Source: Cyanobium sp. Cruz CV13-4-11 (lineage in GTDB: Bacteria > Cyanobacteriota > Cyanobacteriia > PCC-6307 > Cyanobiaceae). From it: a stretch of 64,000 nucleotides of DNA. The notes under the pieces were generated by a model. It saw nothing but the letters and a program-made list of their open reading frames with translations. It had not been told where the DNA came from and did no database searches. Positions 39,360 through 50,092 of this stretch are shown here, piece by piece (positions within the stretch are counted from its first letter, which is position 1; every line of letters begins with the position of its first letter). The stretch lies in NCBI RefSeq assembly GCF_024346055.1, contig NZ_JAGQCH010000004.1, forward strand, positions 62,001-126,000. The letters are read 5' to 3'. A program made the translations under genes and the position numbers.

Positions 39360-41059
39360 ACGAGCAAGAGCTCATTGCCTTGGTGGATCGCCTCCGCGGG
39401 TTGCCCAGAGAAACCGAGTGGCTGGAGTTCAAGCACAACAATGCTGATCCCGAGGAAATCGGTGAGTACCTCTCTGCCCTGGCCAATGAAGCCGCGCTGC
39501 TGAATCAGCCGCGCGGCTATCTGATCTTTGGCATCGAGGATGCCAGCCACGCCGTCGTTGGCTGTCGCTTCGATCCCTACACGGCCAAAGCCAAGGGCAA
39601 TCAGGATCTGCTGCCCTGGCTGGCCGCCCATCTGCAACCCAATCCCGGAATCGAGCCTCACTGCCTCAAGCACCCCGATGGCAGGGTTGCTCTGCTCGCA
39701 GTAGGCCCTGCCAGGGGGCGGCCGGTGGAGTTTCGGGGGCAGGGCTATTGCCGCGCTGGCACCAGCAAGACCAAGCTCGCCAATCACCCGGAAAAAGCGC
39801 GCAGGCTCTGGTCTCAGGGGGTCGACTGGTCTGCCAACGTCTGCGACGGCGCCAGCCTGGCGGATCTCGATCCCGAGGCCATTGCCAAGGCCCGCGAGCA
39901 GTTTCAGATCAAGCATCCCCAGCAGGCCCAGGAGCTCACCAGTTGGGACGACCGCACCTTCCTCAACAAGGCCCGGCTGCTGCGCCAGGGGGCGATCACC
40001 CACACCGCTGTTCTGCTTCTGGGCCGGTCTGAGGCCGCCACGCTGCTGTCGCCAGCCGTGGCCAAGGTGTCCTGGATCCTCAAGGACGCCGGCAACCACG
40101 AACTCGATTACGCCCACATCGGTCCTCCGTTTCTGCTGGCCGGTGATCAGCTGTTGCAACGCCTGCGCAACCTCACGGTGCGCGCCCTGCCCAGTGGCAC
40201 CCTCTTCCCGCAGGAGTTAAGCCAATACGACCCCTGGGTGCTGCGGGAAGCGCTCCACAACGCCATCGCCCATCAGGACTATCTCCGCCATGGCCGAATC
40301 ACCGTGGTGGAGTTCCCCGACCGCGTGCTGATCACCAACGTGGGCGACTTCCTCCCCGGAACGATCCGAACCGTGATCGAGCAGGACGCCCCACAGGAGC
40401 TCTACCGAAACCGGATGCTGGCGGACGCCATGGTGGAACTGAACCTGATCGATACCCAGGGCGGCGGCATCAAACGTATGTTCGAGACCCAGCGACGGCG
40501 CTCCTTCCCCCTGCCCGACTACGACCTCAGTGCCTCCGATCGGGTGCAGGTCACCATCCCCGGCCGCATCCTCGATGAACGCTACACACGGCTGCTGATG
40601 CAGCAGCCCGACCTCTCCCTGACCCAGGTGATCCTGCTCGACCGCATCCAGAAGGGCCTCCCGATCAGCCGCGACGAGCACCAGCAGCTCAAGAAGCAGA
40701 GGCTGGTGGAGGGCCGGTTTCCCCATCTGATCGTCTCGGCCGCCATGGCCCGCGCCACGGGCGAAACAGCCCGCCACATCCGCGAGAGCGGCTTCGAGAA
40801 GCAGTACTACCTCGATCTGATCCTCAAACTCGTCCGCCAGCATGAACCTGTGGCCCGCAAGGAGGTGGATGCCCTGCTACTGCCCAAGCTGCCTGAGCGT
40901 TTGAGCGAGGAGCAGAAGCTCAGAAAGGTTCAGAACCTGATGCAGGAGCTGCGCCGCGCTGGCCGAATCGAGCGGATCGGCACCCTGGAGGGCGCACGGT
41001 GGATCCTCAGGGCAGCAGCCGAGGGCTCTACTAAGGGCGGCTCCATCGCCGGCGATTAG
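39356..41059 (+). CDS. AlbA_2 (Schlafen-like) / HATPase_c_4 protein
   Basis: 567 residues from ATG 39356, overlapping hsdS by 4 bases. The AlbA_2 domain covers about 5-140 (PRETEWLEFKHNNADPEEIG, GYLIFGIEDASH). A RecG-like HATPase module follows, with the N-box LREALHNAIAHQDYLRHG, NVGDFLPGTI and the GGGIKRMFE block (to about 395). A winged-helix tail follows (about 460-555). Relatives are often found inside type I restriction loci and other defence islands, but their action is not settled. The stop TAG at 41057 begins a 3 x 12-bp repeat that repeats the TAG in frame. Confidence 0.85.
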   Translation: MNEQELIALVDRLRGLPRETEWLEFKHNNADPEEIGEYLSALANEAALLNQPRGYLIFGIEDASHAVVGCRFDPYTAKAKGNQDLLPWLAAHLQPNPGIEPHCLKHPDGRVALLAVGPARGRPVEFRGQGYCRAGTSKTKLANHPEKARRLWSQGVDWSANVCDGASLADLDPEAIAKAREQFQIKHPQQAQELTSWDDRTFLNKARLLRQGAITHTAVLLLGRSEAATLLSPAVAKVSWILKDAGNHELDYAHIGPPFLLAGDQLLQRLRNLTVRALPSGTLFPQELSQYDPWVLREALHNAIAHQDYLRHGRITVVEFPDRVLITNVGDFLPGTIRTVIEQDAPQELYRNRMLADAMVELNLIDTQGGGIKRMFETQRRRSFPLPDYDLSASDRVQVTIPGRILDERYTRLLMQQPDLSLTQVILLDRIQKGLPISRDEHQQLKKQRLVEGRFPHLIVSAAMARATGETARHIRESGFEKQYYLDLILKLVRQHEPVARKEVDALLLPKLPERLSEEQKLRKVQNLMQELRRAGRIERIGTLEGARWILRAAAEGSTKGGSIAGD

Positions 41060-41092
41060 CAGAGCAGTTAGCAAAGCCCCTAGCAGAGCTCC
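41057..41092 (+). repeat. 3 x 12-bp tandem repeat at a stop codon
   Basis: Units TAGCAGAGCAGT, TAGCAAAGCCCC and TAGCAGAGCTCC follow each other from the stop codon of the AlbA_2 gene. The 12-base period keeps TAG in frame three times. A 7-bp inverted repeat with a 1-base loop (CTGGCCT/AGGCCAG) lies just downstream at 41124-41138, in the gap before hsdR. Confidence 0.75.
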
Positions 41093-41157
41093 CGAACGGC
41101 ATAAGCCAGTGGCGTGCCCCAGACTGGCCTCAGGCCAGCCACAACCACCCGGCCCCC

Positions 41158-44100
41158 ATGCCCACCGATACAAGCGAGCAGGGCCTGGAAGCGCTGATCA
41201 CCCGCGCCATGACCGGGCGCACCCATCTGCTGGAGCCGTCCCACCAGGCCACGTCATCCGCCGTGCCGGTGAGTGGCGGCACCGGTTGGCTGCTGGGCGA
41301 CCCGCGCCACTACGACCGCAGCCACTGCCTGGATCTGGTGCAGCTGCAGGGTTTTCTGGAGGCCACCCAGCCGCAGATCGCCGAAGCCCTTGCGATCGGA
41401 GTGGATGGGCCCACTCGCCGGCAGTTCCTGGCCCGGCTGGAGAAACAGATCACCCAGCGCGGCGTGGTGGACGTGCTGCGCAAGGGCATTCGCCACGGCC
41501 CCCACGAGATCCAGCTCTTCTACGGCACGCCCTCCTCTGGGAACAGCCGCGCCGCCGAGCTGTTCGGCCTCAACCGCTTCAGCCTCACACGCCAGCTCGC
41601 TTACAGCAACGACCAGACCCACCGCGCCCTCGACCTGGCCCTGTTCATCAATGGCTTGCCGGTGGCCACCTTTGAGCTCAAGAACAACCTCACCTGTCAG
41701 AGCGTTCAGCACGCGATCCGCCAGTACCAACACGACCGCGATCCCCGCGAGTCGCTCTTCGCCTTCGCCCGCTGCCTCGTGCACTTCGCCGTGGACGAGC
41801 AAGAGGTGCGTTTCTGCACCCACCTCATCGGCAAGGAATCTGAGTTTCTCCCCTTCAACCGCGGCACCGCCTCCGGTGGCGCCGGCAATCCCCCCAGCGC
41901 AGACGGCATCGCAACGGCCTACCTGTGGGAGCAGATCCTCACGCCGAGCAGCCTCACCGACATCCTGGAGAACTACGCCCAGGTGGTGGAAAAGCCCAAC
42001 CCGCGCACCGGCCGCAGGAGCTACAGGCAGATCTTTCCCCGCTACCACCAGCTGGATGTGGTGCGCTCGCTGCTGGCGGATGTGGCCGCCCATGGCGCCG
42101 GCCGCTGCTACCTGGCCCAGCACTCCGCCGGCAGCGGCAAGAGCAACTCGATCGCCTGGCTCAGCCACCAGGTCGCCGACGTAATCCACAACGGTCAGCG
42201 CGTGTTCGACTCGGTCATCGTCGTCACCGATCGCCGCAACCTCGATGAGCAGTTACGGAGCAACATCCTCGCCTTCATGCAGGTGGGCGCCACAGTAGGC
42301 GCCGTCACCGGCCGAGGCAGCTCCAAGACCGAGCAGCTCAAGCAGTTTCTGGCCGCCGGCAAGAAGATCATCATCTGCACCCTGCAGACGTTTCCCGAAC
42401 TCTGCCGCCAGCTGGATGAGGCTCCCCAGGGGCGCCGTTACGCGGTGATCATCGACGAGGCCCATTCCAGCCAGGGCAGCAAGGCCTCCGCCGCCCTCAA
42501 CCAGGCCCTGGCCGCCGATGAGCCGAACCTGCCGGACGACGCCGACATTGAAGACTTCGTGAATACGGTGATTGAGCAGCGGCTCAGCAGCCGCCGCCTG
42601 CGCCCCAACGCCAGCTATTACGCCTTCACCGCTACCGCCAAAGCCAAGACGCTCGAACTATTCGGCACGCCCCTACCTCCGGATGGGGAAGGCAAGATCG
42701 GTCGTCGGCCCTTTCACGCCTACACAATGAAGCAGGCCATTGAGGAGAAGTTCATCCTCAATGTTTTGCAGTACTACACCCCGATCAGCAGCTACTATCG
42801 GTTGGTGAAAACGATCGAGGCTGACCCGCTGTTCGACAGCAAACGCGCCCGCTCAAAATTGCGCCGCTATGTGGAAAGCCACGACACGGCCATCCGCAAC
42901 AAGGCCGAGATCATGGTGGATCACTTCCTCGACGATGTGCTGCCTTTGCGGGAGATGAAGGGGGAAGCCCGCGCGATGGTGGTGACCGGCGCCATTGAGC
43001 GGGCGGTGCAGTATTTCCATGCCATTCGCACGTACTTACACGAGCGCCACAGCCCCTTCCTGCCGATCGTGGCCTTCTCCGGCGACCACGACTTCGGCGG
43101 TGGGCCCGTGAGCGAGGTCTCCCTCAACGGCTTTCCCTCCAGCGAGATCACCAGCCGCATCCAGGAGGATCCCTATCGCTTCCTGATCTGCGCCGACAAA
43201 TTCCAGACCGGCTACGACGAACCGCTGCTGCAGGCCATGTATGTGGATAAGGCCTTGGGCGGCATCCAGGCGGTGCAGACCCTCTCACGCCTCAACCGCG
43301 CTGCCCCGGGGAAGAAACGCGTGTTTGTGCTCGATTTTCAGGACAACGCCGCTGCTGTGGAGGCGGCCTTCGCTGATTACTACAAGACCACCCTGCTGAG
43401 CAAAGAAACCGACACCAACAAGCTGCACGATCTCCGTGACAGCCTCGACAAACTTGGCGTGTACACCTGGGAGCAGGTGGAGGAGTTCGTGGGGCTCTTC
43501 CTCAGCAACAGGGATCGCGAAGCCCTGCAGCCGATCCTGAACCAGTGCCGCCAGATCTACACCGAACAGCTCAGTGAAGACGACCAGGTGGCCTTCAAGA
43601 GCAAGGCCAAAGCCTTTGTGCGCAGCTACGACTTCCTGGCCACAATCCTCACCTACGACTATCCGGAATGGGAGAAGCTTTCCATCTTCCTCACCTTGCT
43701 GGTGCGTGCCTTGCCAGCCCCAGAGGAGGACGACCTGACCAAAGGGATGCTGGAGCTGATCGACATGGACAGCTACCGCATCGAGAAGCAGGAGGAGCGC
43801 GGCGTACCTCTTCCCGATCAGGATTCCACGTTGGATCCCGCCCCCGTTTCAGGCGGTGGCTTCGGGCGCCAGCCGGTACTCGAATCACTTTCGGTGATCG
43901 TCACCAACTTCAACGAGAAGTTCGGTACCAGCTTCAGCGATGAAGACCGCATCCGCCGCCTCATCCGTGATGAGATCGCCCCCCAGGTGGCCCAGGACCA
44001 GCGCTACCGCAATGCCAAGGCGAACACCCCGAACACGGCCGCCATCGAGCTCGATGCCGCTTTGAATCGAGCCGTGGATCCGCTGTTTCTCGATCAGACG

Positions 44101-44199
44101 GAGTTTTACAAGCAGTTCAAGGACAATTCACTGTTCCGCAACTTCGTGCGGGATATAGTGACGCGACTGATCAACAACAACCCCGACAGATCACCATAA
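41158..44199 (+). CDS. hsdR: Type I restriction endonuclease subunit R
   Basis: ATP-dependent translocase and nuclease of the type I system, 1013 residues from ATG 41158. The N-terminal nuclease domain shows the PD-(D/E)xK elements LALFINGLPVATFELKN. The helicase motor has Walker A HSAGSGKSN (Lys 328), VVTDRRNLDEQL, DEAH at 433-436 (VIIDEAHSSQG) and FTATAKAKTLELFG. Helicase domain 2 includes DKFQTGYDEPLLQAMYVDK and TLSRLNRAAPGKK. All motifs are intact, so restriction is probably active. It overlaps the convergent DUF6880 gene by 9 bases at the 3' end. Confidence 0.95.
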   Translation: MPTDTSEQGLEALITRAMTGRTHLLEPSHQATSSAVPVSGGTGWLLGDPRHYDRSHCLDLVQLQGFLEATQPQIAEALAIGVDGPTRRQFLARLEKQITQRGVVDVLRKGIRHGPHEIQLFYGTPSSGNSRAAELFGLNRFSLTRQLAYSNDQTHRALDLALFINGLPVATFELKNNLTCQSVQHAIRQYQHDRDPRESLFAFARCLVHFAVDEQEVRFCTHLIGKESEFLPFNRGTASGGAGNPPSADGIATAYLWEQILTPSSLTDILENYAQVVEKPNPRTGRRSYRQIFPRYHQLDVVRSLLADVAAHGAGRCYLAQHSAGSGKSNSIAWLSHQVADVIHNGQRVFDSVIVVTDRRNLDEQLRSNILAFMQVGATVGAVTGRGSSKTEQLKQFLAAGKKIIICTLQTFPELCRQLDEAPQGRRYAVIIDEAHSSQGSKASAALNQALAADEPNLPDDADIEDFVNTVIEQRLSSRRLRPNASYYAFTATAKAKTLELFGTPLPPDGEGKIGRRPFHAYTMKQAIEEKFILNVLQYYTPISSYYRLVKTIEADPLFDSKRARSKLRRYVESHDTAIRNKAEIMVDHFLDDVLPLREMKGEARAMVVTGAIERAVQYFHAIRTYLHERHSPFLPIVAFSGDHDFGGGPVSEVSLNGFPSSEITSRIQEDPYRFLICADKFQTGYDEPLLQAMYVDKALGGIQAVQTLSRLNRAAPGKKRVFVLDFQDNAAAVEAAFADYYKTTLLSKETDTNKLHDLRDSLDKLGVYTWEQVEEFVGLFLSNRDREALQPILNQCRQIYTEQLSEDDQVAFKSKAKAFVRSYDFLATILTYDYPEWEKLSIFLTLLVRALPAPEEDDLTKGMLELIDMDSYRIEKQEERGVPLPDQDSTLDPAPVSGGGFGRQPVLESLSVIVTNFNEKFGTSFSDEDRIRRLIRDEIAPQVAQDQRYRNAKANTPNTAAIELDAALNRAVDPLFLDQTEFYKQFKDNSLFRNFVRDIVTRLINNNPDRSP

Positions 44200-45699
44200 A
44201 CCTGGCTGCAGCGGCCCATCGCTGGCGGCAGGACTGGCAGCCTGAGTGGGGTCAGCACTTTGGGCTGTTCTCGACTGTCCTGCTGGCTCGGATTCAGGCG
44301 CAACCTCTTTCGGCACCAGGCTCCAGAAGCCGTACTTGCGGCCATGATCCCGCCGGAGCTGGGGCCCATAGCTGCGGTGATCGGCGAGTTCCCCCCAGCT
44401 CTCGATCCGTTGGGCCAGGAGGTGGCAGGTGTGCAGATGGCGGGCGGCATAGGGATAGCGCTTGCTGCGCCCCACCCGCAGGCTGAAGTCGATCATCGCC
44501 CGCAGGCAGCGGGTGGCAGCCAGGGGGTGATCCTTCTCCAGCAGCTCCGCCAGCGGTGCCAGCAGCACGTAGCAGTCGCCATTGAGCGGCTTCGGCGTGG
44601 CCAGCACCAGCCGGGCGGCGCGGCGCGGTTCGGGCCAGTGCAGGAGAAACCAGAGCGCTTCCTGCAGATCGTCGTGCTCCGCCAACAGATCGAGGGCCCG
44701 CTCCTCGGCATCCGCATCCTCGAAAGCTGGCAGCCGCTTCAGGTAGTCGCGAAGGTGGCGGCGCGATAGTTCCATCAGGGCATACTCCCAGCGCTGCCCC
44801 TGGGCCTCGTCGTGGCGGCCGAGGGCCTCCAGCGCCGCGAGGCGGGCATCGCACCACTCCTCGGCCCCGGCCCGGCGCTCGGACAGCCTTGGGTCGGCCT
44901 CCTCCAGCAGCGCCAGCGCCTCCTCGGCCCGGCCGGCGGGGGTGAGCCGCTCCGCCACCCTGGCCGCGATCGCCGGCACCGTCAGCGCCTCGGGATCATG
45001 GTCGCGGTATTCCGCCAGATAGGCCTCGGCATCGCCCAGGGCATCGGCGATGTCGAGCATGGCGATGCGCACGATCCAATCTCGGTGCGTTTTCGCTTGT
45101 TCGTTGTTGGTGACGCGAGCCCGCAGGGTCTCCAGCCGCTGCCGCAGATGGGCCAGCCCTTCCGACCCCAGCGCCGGCCCCAGATCCCGCAGGATCGGAT
45201 CGAACTGGCCGTAGCTGTTGCCCACGATCGCGGCATACACCTGATCAGCCAGAGGCCTGGGATCCCCGGAAACCCTGAGGGCCGCGGCGCCAAGCGCGGC
45301 GCTGCCCTGATGAAAGAAGTCGCGCAAAACGGCGTCGCTGTCGTCGCAGCGCTCGAACAGGCCCTCCGCCAGAGCGAGCAGATCCCACAGCAGCTCCACA
45401 GCCCGTGCTGGATCCTGCTCGGCGATCGGCCCGCTGATGGCCTGGCGCTGCCGCTCCAGATCCTGCAACAGCGCGTCCCTCTGGTGGTCATCCAGAAAGC
45501 TGCCAGAGCGCTCGATTGTGGCCAGCCGCTTGCGCACTTCTCTGGCGATCTCCGCAGGACCCTTCTGTTCCGCCAGTGCCAGGCGCAGCATGCGCCTGGC
45601 ACTGGCATCCCCCTTGCTCAGGGTGAGCAGCAGCTCCGCCAGCCTGGCCGCCCCCAGGGCTTCGAGGTTTTTGGCATTGAGACTGGATTGGCCGGCCAT
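44191..45699 (-). CDS. DUF6880-like family protein
   Basis: 502 residues from ATG 45699. It is all-alpha in appearance, with repeated Leu/Ala/Arg-rich helices resembling TPR-like stacks (AEEALALLEEADPRLSERRA, AEERALDLLAEHDDLQEALWF). Near the C-terminus is the conserved YPYAARHLHTCHLLAQRIESW block typical of proteins annotated as DUF6880, often paired with SWIM zinc-finger proteins. No catalytic motif is visible and function is unknown. It is encoded 27 bases downstream of valS on the same strand and meets hsdR tail to tail. It may mark the right edge of the restriction island. Confidence 0.75.
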   Translation of the reverse strand: MAGQSSLNAKNLEALGAARLAELLLTLSKGDASARRMLRLALAEQKGPAEIAREVRKRLATIERSGSFLDDHQRDALLQDLERQRQAISGPIAEQDPARAVELLWDLLALAEGLFERCDDSDAVLRDFFHQGSAALGAAALRVSGDPRPLADQVYAAIVGNSYGQFDPILRDLGPALGSEGLAHLRQRLETLRARVTNNEQAKTHRDWIVRIAMLDIADALGDAEAYLAEYRDHDPEALTVPAIAARVAERLTPAGRAEEALALLEEADPRLSERRAGAEEWCDARLAALEALGRHDEAQGQRWEYALMELSRRHLRDYLKRLPAFEDADAEERALDLLAEHDDLQEALWFLLHWPEPRRAARLVLATPKPLNGDCYVLLAPLAELLEKDHPLAATRCLRAMIDFSLRVGRSKRYPYAARHLHTCHLLAQRIESWGELADHRSYGPQLRRDHGRKYGFWSLVPKEVAPESEPAGQSRTAQSADPTQAASPAASDGPLQPGLW

Positions 45700-45726
45700 C
45701 GCCTTGGTGAATCCTTGCTGTTCCGG

Positions 45727-48519
45727 TTAGCCCAGGTCGGCCAGGCGCTGTCTCGCCAGAGCCGCCTGGGCCTCCGCCTCGGCCAGGTTGGCGCGGCACT
45801 CTGCCACCACTTCGGGGGGTGCCTTGCCGGCGAAGTTGGGGTTGGCGAGGCGGCCGGCCAGGCCTTGAATCTCCTTCTCCGCCTTGGCCAGGTCTTTTTC
45901 AAGGCGGGTGCGCAGGGCTTCAAGGCTCTGCTGGGGCACGGTGAGGCTCACCTGGGCGTCGCTGTCCACGATGCCCAGCAGCTGACCTGCCGCCGGCTGG
46001 GGCTCCAGGCCGAAAGCACTGCCCCCCGCCAGGCGCAGGATCTTCTCCTGGTTCACTTCCAGAAAAGCCCGGCGCTCGGGGCTGCCGCTGTGGATTCCCA
46101 CCGGCAGCCGCTCTGAGGGCTTCACCCCGGAGAGGGCACGCAGGTTGCGCAACGCGCGCACCGCCTCGATCCCGAACTGGAAGGCCCGTTCATGACCTTC
46201 GTCCCGCCAGGCGGCCTCGGGCTGGGGCCAGGACTGCAGGGCGAGGAACGCCGTGGCATCGGCGCCCGTCACGGCGTGCCAGAGCTCCTCGGTGAGGTGG
46301 GGCATCAGCGGATGGAGCATCACCAGCAGCGCCTCGAGGCTGGTGGCCAGCACCCGCCGAGCTGCCATGCGGGCGGTGGTGTCTGCGCCGGCCAGGCGTG
46401 GCTTGGCCCACTCGATGTACTGGTCGCAGAGATCGTTCCAGGCAAACTCGTAGAGGAGCTTCGCCGCCTCCCCCAGCCTGTAGCTGCCGTAAAGCTCGGC
46501 CGCCTCATTGGCGGCGCGGGCCAGGCGCGAGAGGATCCAGCGGTCCTCGCTCTCCAGCTCGGCGGCCAGAGGCCGGCCCAGGCTGGCGGGTGTCTCCCCG
46601 CCCAGGTTCATCAGGGCGAAGCGGGTGGCGTTCCAGAGCTTGTTGGCGAAGTTGCGCGCCGCCTCCACCGTGGCGGAGCTGCCGTCGCTGCGGTCGTAGT
46701 CGAGGCGGATGTCCTGGCCGGCGCCGGCCACTTCCCGCACCAGGGCGAAGCGCAGGGCATCGGCGCCGTAGCGCTCGATCAGCGGCAGCGGGTCGATGCC
46801 GTTGCCGGCGCTCTTGCTCATCTTGCGGTTGTTCTCATCCCGCACCAGGCCGTGGATCATCACGTCGGCGAAGGGCATCCAGGCCTTGCCGGCCCCGAGG
46901 GGCTGCATGGCGCCGGCCAGCATCGTCATGCGGGCCACCCAGAAGAAAATGATGTCGAAGCCCGTCACCAGCACGCTGGTGGGATACCAGCGGGCCAGAT
47001 CGGCAGCGTTCGCATCGGGCCATCCCAGGGTGGAGAAGGGCCACAGGCCGCTGGAGAACCAGGTGTCGAGCACATCCGGGTCCTGCTCCAGCTGCACCTG
47101 CCGGCCAGCGGCACGGGACGCCTCGCCGTAGGCCGCATCCGCCTTGGCGGCGGCCTCCGCCTGATCGCGGGCCACCACGTAGGGCGTGGCCTCGGTGATC
47201 ACGCCACCGGTTTCGCTGACGACGAACCAGGCGGGGATGCGGTGGCCCCACCAGAGCTGGCGGCTGATGCACCAGTCACGGATGTCGGTGAGCCAGTCGC
47301 GGTAGACCTTCTCCCAGCGCTCGGGCACGAAGCGGGGGGCGCCGCCATCGAGGGCCTCGCGGCAGCGGGCGGCCAGCGGCTCGGCTTTCACAAACCACTG
47401 GGTGGAAAGCAGCGGCTCCACCGGCACCTTGCCGCGGTCGGAGAAGGGCACGCTGTGGCGGTGGGGCTCCACCTTCACCAGGAACCCCTCCGCCTCCATC
47501 GCCGCCACCACCGCCTTGCGGGCCTCGAAGCGATCCAGCCCGGCGAAGCGGCCGGAGGACGCGTTCATGCTGCCGTCCTTGGCCATCACCGTGATCAGCG
47601 GCAGGCCGTGGCGGCTGCCGATGGCGAAGTCGTTGGGATCGTGGGCGGGGGTCACCTTGACGCAACCCGTTCCGAAGGCCGGATCCACATGTTCGTCGGC
47701 CACGATCGGGATCTGGCGCCCCACCAGGGGCAGGGTGATCGTCTGGCCCACCAGGGAGGCGTAGCGGGGGTCGCTGGGGTGCACGGCCACGCCGGTGTCG
47801 CCCAGCAGGGTTTCGGGGCGGGTGGTGGCCACCACCAGATGGTCGGTGCCGTCAGCCGCCGCGCCGCCGCTGAGCGGATAGCGGAAGTGCCAGAGGTGGC
47901 CGTCGAGCTCCTTCATCTCCACCTCCAGGTCGCTCACCGCCGAACCCGAGGCCGGGCACCAGTTGACCAGGTATTCACCGCGGTAGAGCAGCCCCTGCTC
48001 GTGCAGGCGCACGAAGGCCTCCACCACCGCCTCGCTCAGGCCGGGATCGAGGGTGAAGCGCTCGCGGCGCCAATCCACCGAGTAACCCAGCCGGCGCAGC
48101 TGGCCCACGATCGTGCCGCCGCTTTCGCCCTTCCAGGCCCAGGCCCGCTCCAGGAAGGCGTCACGGCCCAGGTCGTCCTTGCTGCCGCCTTCGGCCTTGA
48201 TCTGCTTCTCCAGCAGCGTCTGCACCGCGATCGAGGCGTGGTCGGTGCCGGGCAGACACAGCACGTTCTTGCCCTGCAGGCGCTGAAAGCGCACGATCGT
48301 GTCGATCAGGGCCGTCTCGAAGCCATGGCCCATGTGCAGGCTGCCGGTCACGTTCGGCGGCGGGATGACGATGCTGAACGGTTCCCCGGGTGCCGTGGGG
48401 TCGGGGTGGAAGGCCCCGGCCTCCTCCCAGGCCGCCTGCCAGCGCGCCTCGGTGGCGGCCGGGTCGTAGGTCTTGGGGAGGGGCTCGGCGGACACGGCGG
48501 GGGCACGGCGTGGCCCCAT
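45727..48519 (-). CDS. valS: Valyl-tRNA synthetase
   Basis: Class I aminoacyl-tRNA synthetase of 930 residues from ATG 48519. Signature motifs are [14 protein letters not shown] (HIGH box) and [15 protein letters not shown] (KMSKS box). A large CP1 editing domain with [17 protein letters not shown] lies between them, and the C-terminal coiled-coil arm ends the protein ([20 protein letters not shown]). It lies four bases after the 3' end of the GGDEF gene. A long opposite-strand open frame inside it (46192-48621) is an artefact of high GC. Confidence 0.97.
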   Translation of the reverse strand: MGPRRAPAVSAEPLPKTYDPAATEARWQAAWEEAGAFHPDPTAPGEPFSIVIPPPNVTGSLHMGHGFETALIDTIVRFQRLQGKNVLCLPGTDHASIAVQTLLEKQIKAEGGSKDDLGRDAFLERAWAWKGESGGTIVGQLRRLGYSVDWRRERFTLDPGLSEAVVEAFVRLHEQGLLYRGEYLVNWCPASGSAVSDLEVEMKELDGHLWHFRYPLSGGAAADGTDHLVVATTRPETLLGDTGVAVHPSDPRYASLVGQTITLPLVGRQIPIVADEHVDPAFGTGCVKVTPAHDPNDFAIGSRHGLPLITVMAKDGSMNASSGRFAGLDRFEARKAVVAAMEAEGFLVKVEPHRHSVPFSDRGKVPVEPLLSTQWFVKAEPLAARCREALDGGAPRFVPERWEKVYRDWLTDIRDWCISRQLWWGHRIPAWFVVSETGGVITEATPYVVARDQAEAAAKADAAYGEASRAAGRQVQLEQDPDVLDTWFSSGLWPFSTLGWPDANAADLARWYPTSVLVTGFDIIFFWVARMTMLAGAMQPLGAGKAWMPFADVMIHGLVRDENNRKMSKSAGNGIDPLPLIERYGADALRFALVREVAGAGQDIRLDYDRSDGSSATVEAARNFANKLWNATRFALMNLGGETPASLGRPLAAELESEDRWILSRLARAANEAAELYGSYRLGEAAKLLYEFAWNDLCDQYIEWAKPRLAGADTTARMAARRVLATSLEALLVMLHPLMPHLTEELWHAVTGADATAFLALQSWPQPEAAWRDEGHERAFQFGIEAVRALRNLRALSGVKPSERLPVGIHSGSPERRAFLEVNQEKILRLAGGSAFGLEPQPAAGQLLGIVDSDAQVSLTVPQQSLEALRTRLEKDLAKAEKEIQGLAGRLANPNFAGKAPPEVVAECRANLAEAEAQAALARQRLADLG

Positions 48520-48523
48520 GGTC

Positions 48524-50011
48524 TCAAAGCGGCAGCGACACCAGGCACACGCGGTTGCGCCCTTCGTCCTTGGCCTTGTAGAGCAGGGCGTCGGCGGCGG
48601 CGAGCAGATCCTCCGGCGTGAGGCCGTCCCTGGGGACGGCGGTCGCCAGCCCGAGGCTGATGGTGACGAGGCCCTCGGGTCCGCCGCGGGAATGGGTCAG
48701 ACCGAGACTGTGGATGCTGCTGCAGAGCCTGTCGCCCAGCGGGCCCAGGGCCTCAAGCGGCAGACCAGGCAGCAACAGCACGAATTCCTCCCCGCCATAG
48801 CGGGCAACCAGCTCACCACGGCGTCCCAGCTCCGCCGCCAGCACGGCCGCGATCTGCTCCAGGCAGCGGTCTCCGGCCGGATGGCCGTAGAGGTCGTTGT
48901 AGGCCTTGAAATGGTCCACATCCAGCATCCCCACCGTCAGAGGCAGCTGATGGCGCAGGGCCCGCTGCCACTCGGCGTCGAATGTCCGCTGGAAGCCGCG
49001 GCGGTTGGGGATGCCCGTGAGGCTGTCCAGATGGCTGAGCCGCTCCAGCCGGGCATTGGCCACGGTCAGGTCCTGGGTGCGCGCCGCCACGACCTCCTCC
49101 AGGCGACGCGCCTGTTGCTCCAACCCGGCGCGCATCCGCCGGTGCTGCTGGTTCGTCACCAGCACCATCAGCACCAGGAGCAGCAGACCGCAGAACAGGC
49201 GGGCCATGACCGAGCGGAGCAGGAGATCGCTCGAGGACGGCAGGCCCTCGCCGACGACGAAGGGGAAACAGGTCTGGAGCAGCGCCGCCAGCAGGTTCAA
49301 CCCCGTGGCGGCAGCCGACGAGAAGCGGAAGCCCGCCACCAGGAGCAGGGGGAAGAGCAGGGCCAGGGGCGTGAGGCTCAGGGTCGGCAGGAACCCCCCG
49401 TTGATCAGCAAGGTGCTCACCGTGATGGCCAGCAGCAGCGCCCACCAGTCCGGCTGGCGCAGCTCAGCGACCAGGCGCTGCAGGCCGGCCCGATCCCCGG
49501 GCTCCGGCACGGCCAGCAGAAGCGGCGCCAGCGCCAGGACTCCCGCCAGGTGGAGGATGAACGACAGGGGCGCGTACGGGCCTGCGGGTTGCAACAGCCC
49601 GGTGGCCCCGATCGACAGCGCCAAACCGATAGCGGCAGCGCTGTAGAAGCCGGCGAAGTCGTGCAGGCTGTCCATGGGGTCTCGGCTGCGCATCAGCCGG
49701 GGCGCCAGCAGCAGCACGGCCATGGGCTCCAGACAGGTCGCCAGTCCAAGGGCGGCGTGGAGCCCCAGGGAGCCCGGACTGGACAGGGCCCCGACGAGGC
49801 TGGCCCCCAGCCAGAGACCGGGCAGAACGGTGGGGCCACACCGCAGCGCCAGGGCCGCCATCAGGCCCGAGGGGAACCAGATGCCTGGCACCAGGGCCTG
49901 GCCTCCCACCAGGTAGTGAGAGAGACCGGCCAGCACCCCGTAGGCCACCAGGGCCGCCAGGTTGAGCAAGAGGATGCGTCGGGGAGAGTTCAGGGGATTG
50001 GTGCTGCGCAC
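48524..50011 (-). CDS. MASE1-GGDEF diguanylate cyclase
   Basis: Membrane-bound diguanylate cyclase of 495 residues, assigned start 50011. The N-terminal MASE1-like sensor has about eight transmembrane helices (residues about 13-300, with the typical [17 protein letters not shown] block). A short coiled coil and a GGDEF domain follow, with the active site GGEEF at 406-410 ([14 protein letters not shown]). The upstream inhibitory site reads RRGE where the canonical RxxD would be, so product inhibition may be weakened. It makes c-di-GMP. It ends 4 bases before valS. Confidence 0.88.
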   Translation of the reverse strand: MRSTNPLNSPRRILLLNLAALVAYGVLAGLSHYLVGGQALVPGIWFPSGLMAALALRCGPTVLPGLWLGASLVGALSSPGSLGLHAALGLATCLEPMAVLLLAPRLMRSRDPMDSLHDFAGFYSAAAIGLALSIGATGLLQPAGPYAPLSFILHLAGVLALAPLLLAVPEPGDRAGLQRLVAELRQPDWWALLLAITVSTLLINGGFLPTLSLTPLALLFPLLLVAGFRFSSAAATGLNLLAALLQTCFPFVVGEGLPSSSDLLLRSVMARLFCGLLLLVLMVLVTNQQHRRMRAGLEQQARRLEEVVAARTQDLTVANARLERLSHLDSLTGIPNRRGFQRTFDAEWQRALRHQLPLTVGMLDVDHFKAYNDLYGHPAGDRCLEQIAAVLAAELGRRGELVARYGGEEFVLLLPGLPLEALGPLGDRLCSSIHSLGLTHSRGGPEGLVTISLGLATAVPRDGLTPEDLLAAADALLYKAKDEGRNRVCLVSLPL

Positions 50012-50092
50012 AAGCAGAACGGCCGAGCACCTGAGCTGAGCGACCGCTTTTGGGGGAGGCTATGCCCGGCAACCCTGGGGGTACGGTCTCCT

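Noticed and set aside
46192-48621. Long plus-strand open frame of 809 codons opposite valS.
   Set aside because: Its translation is His/Gly/Val-rich with no family resemblance, while the minus strand encodes a complete valyl-tRNA synthetase. It is a high-GC shadow.
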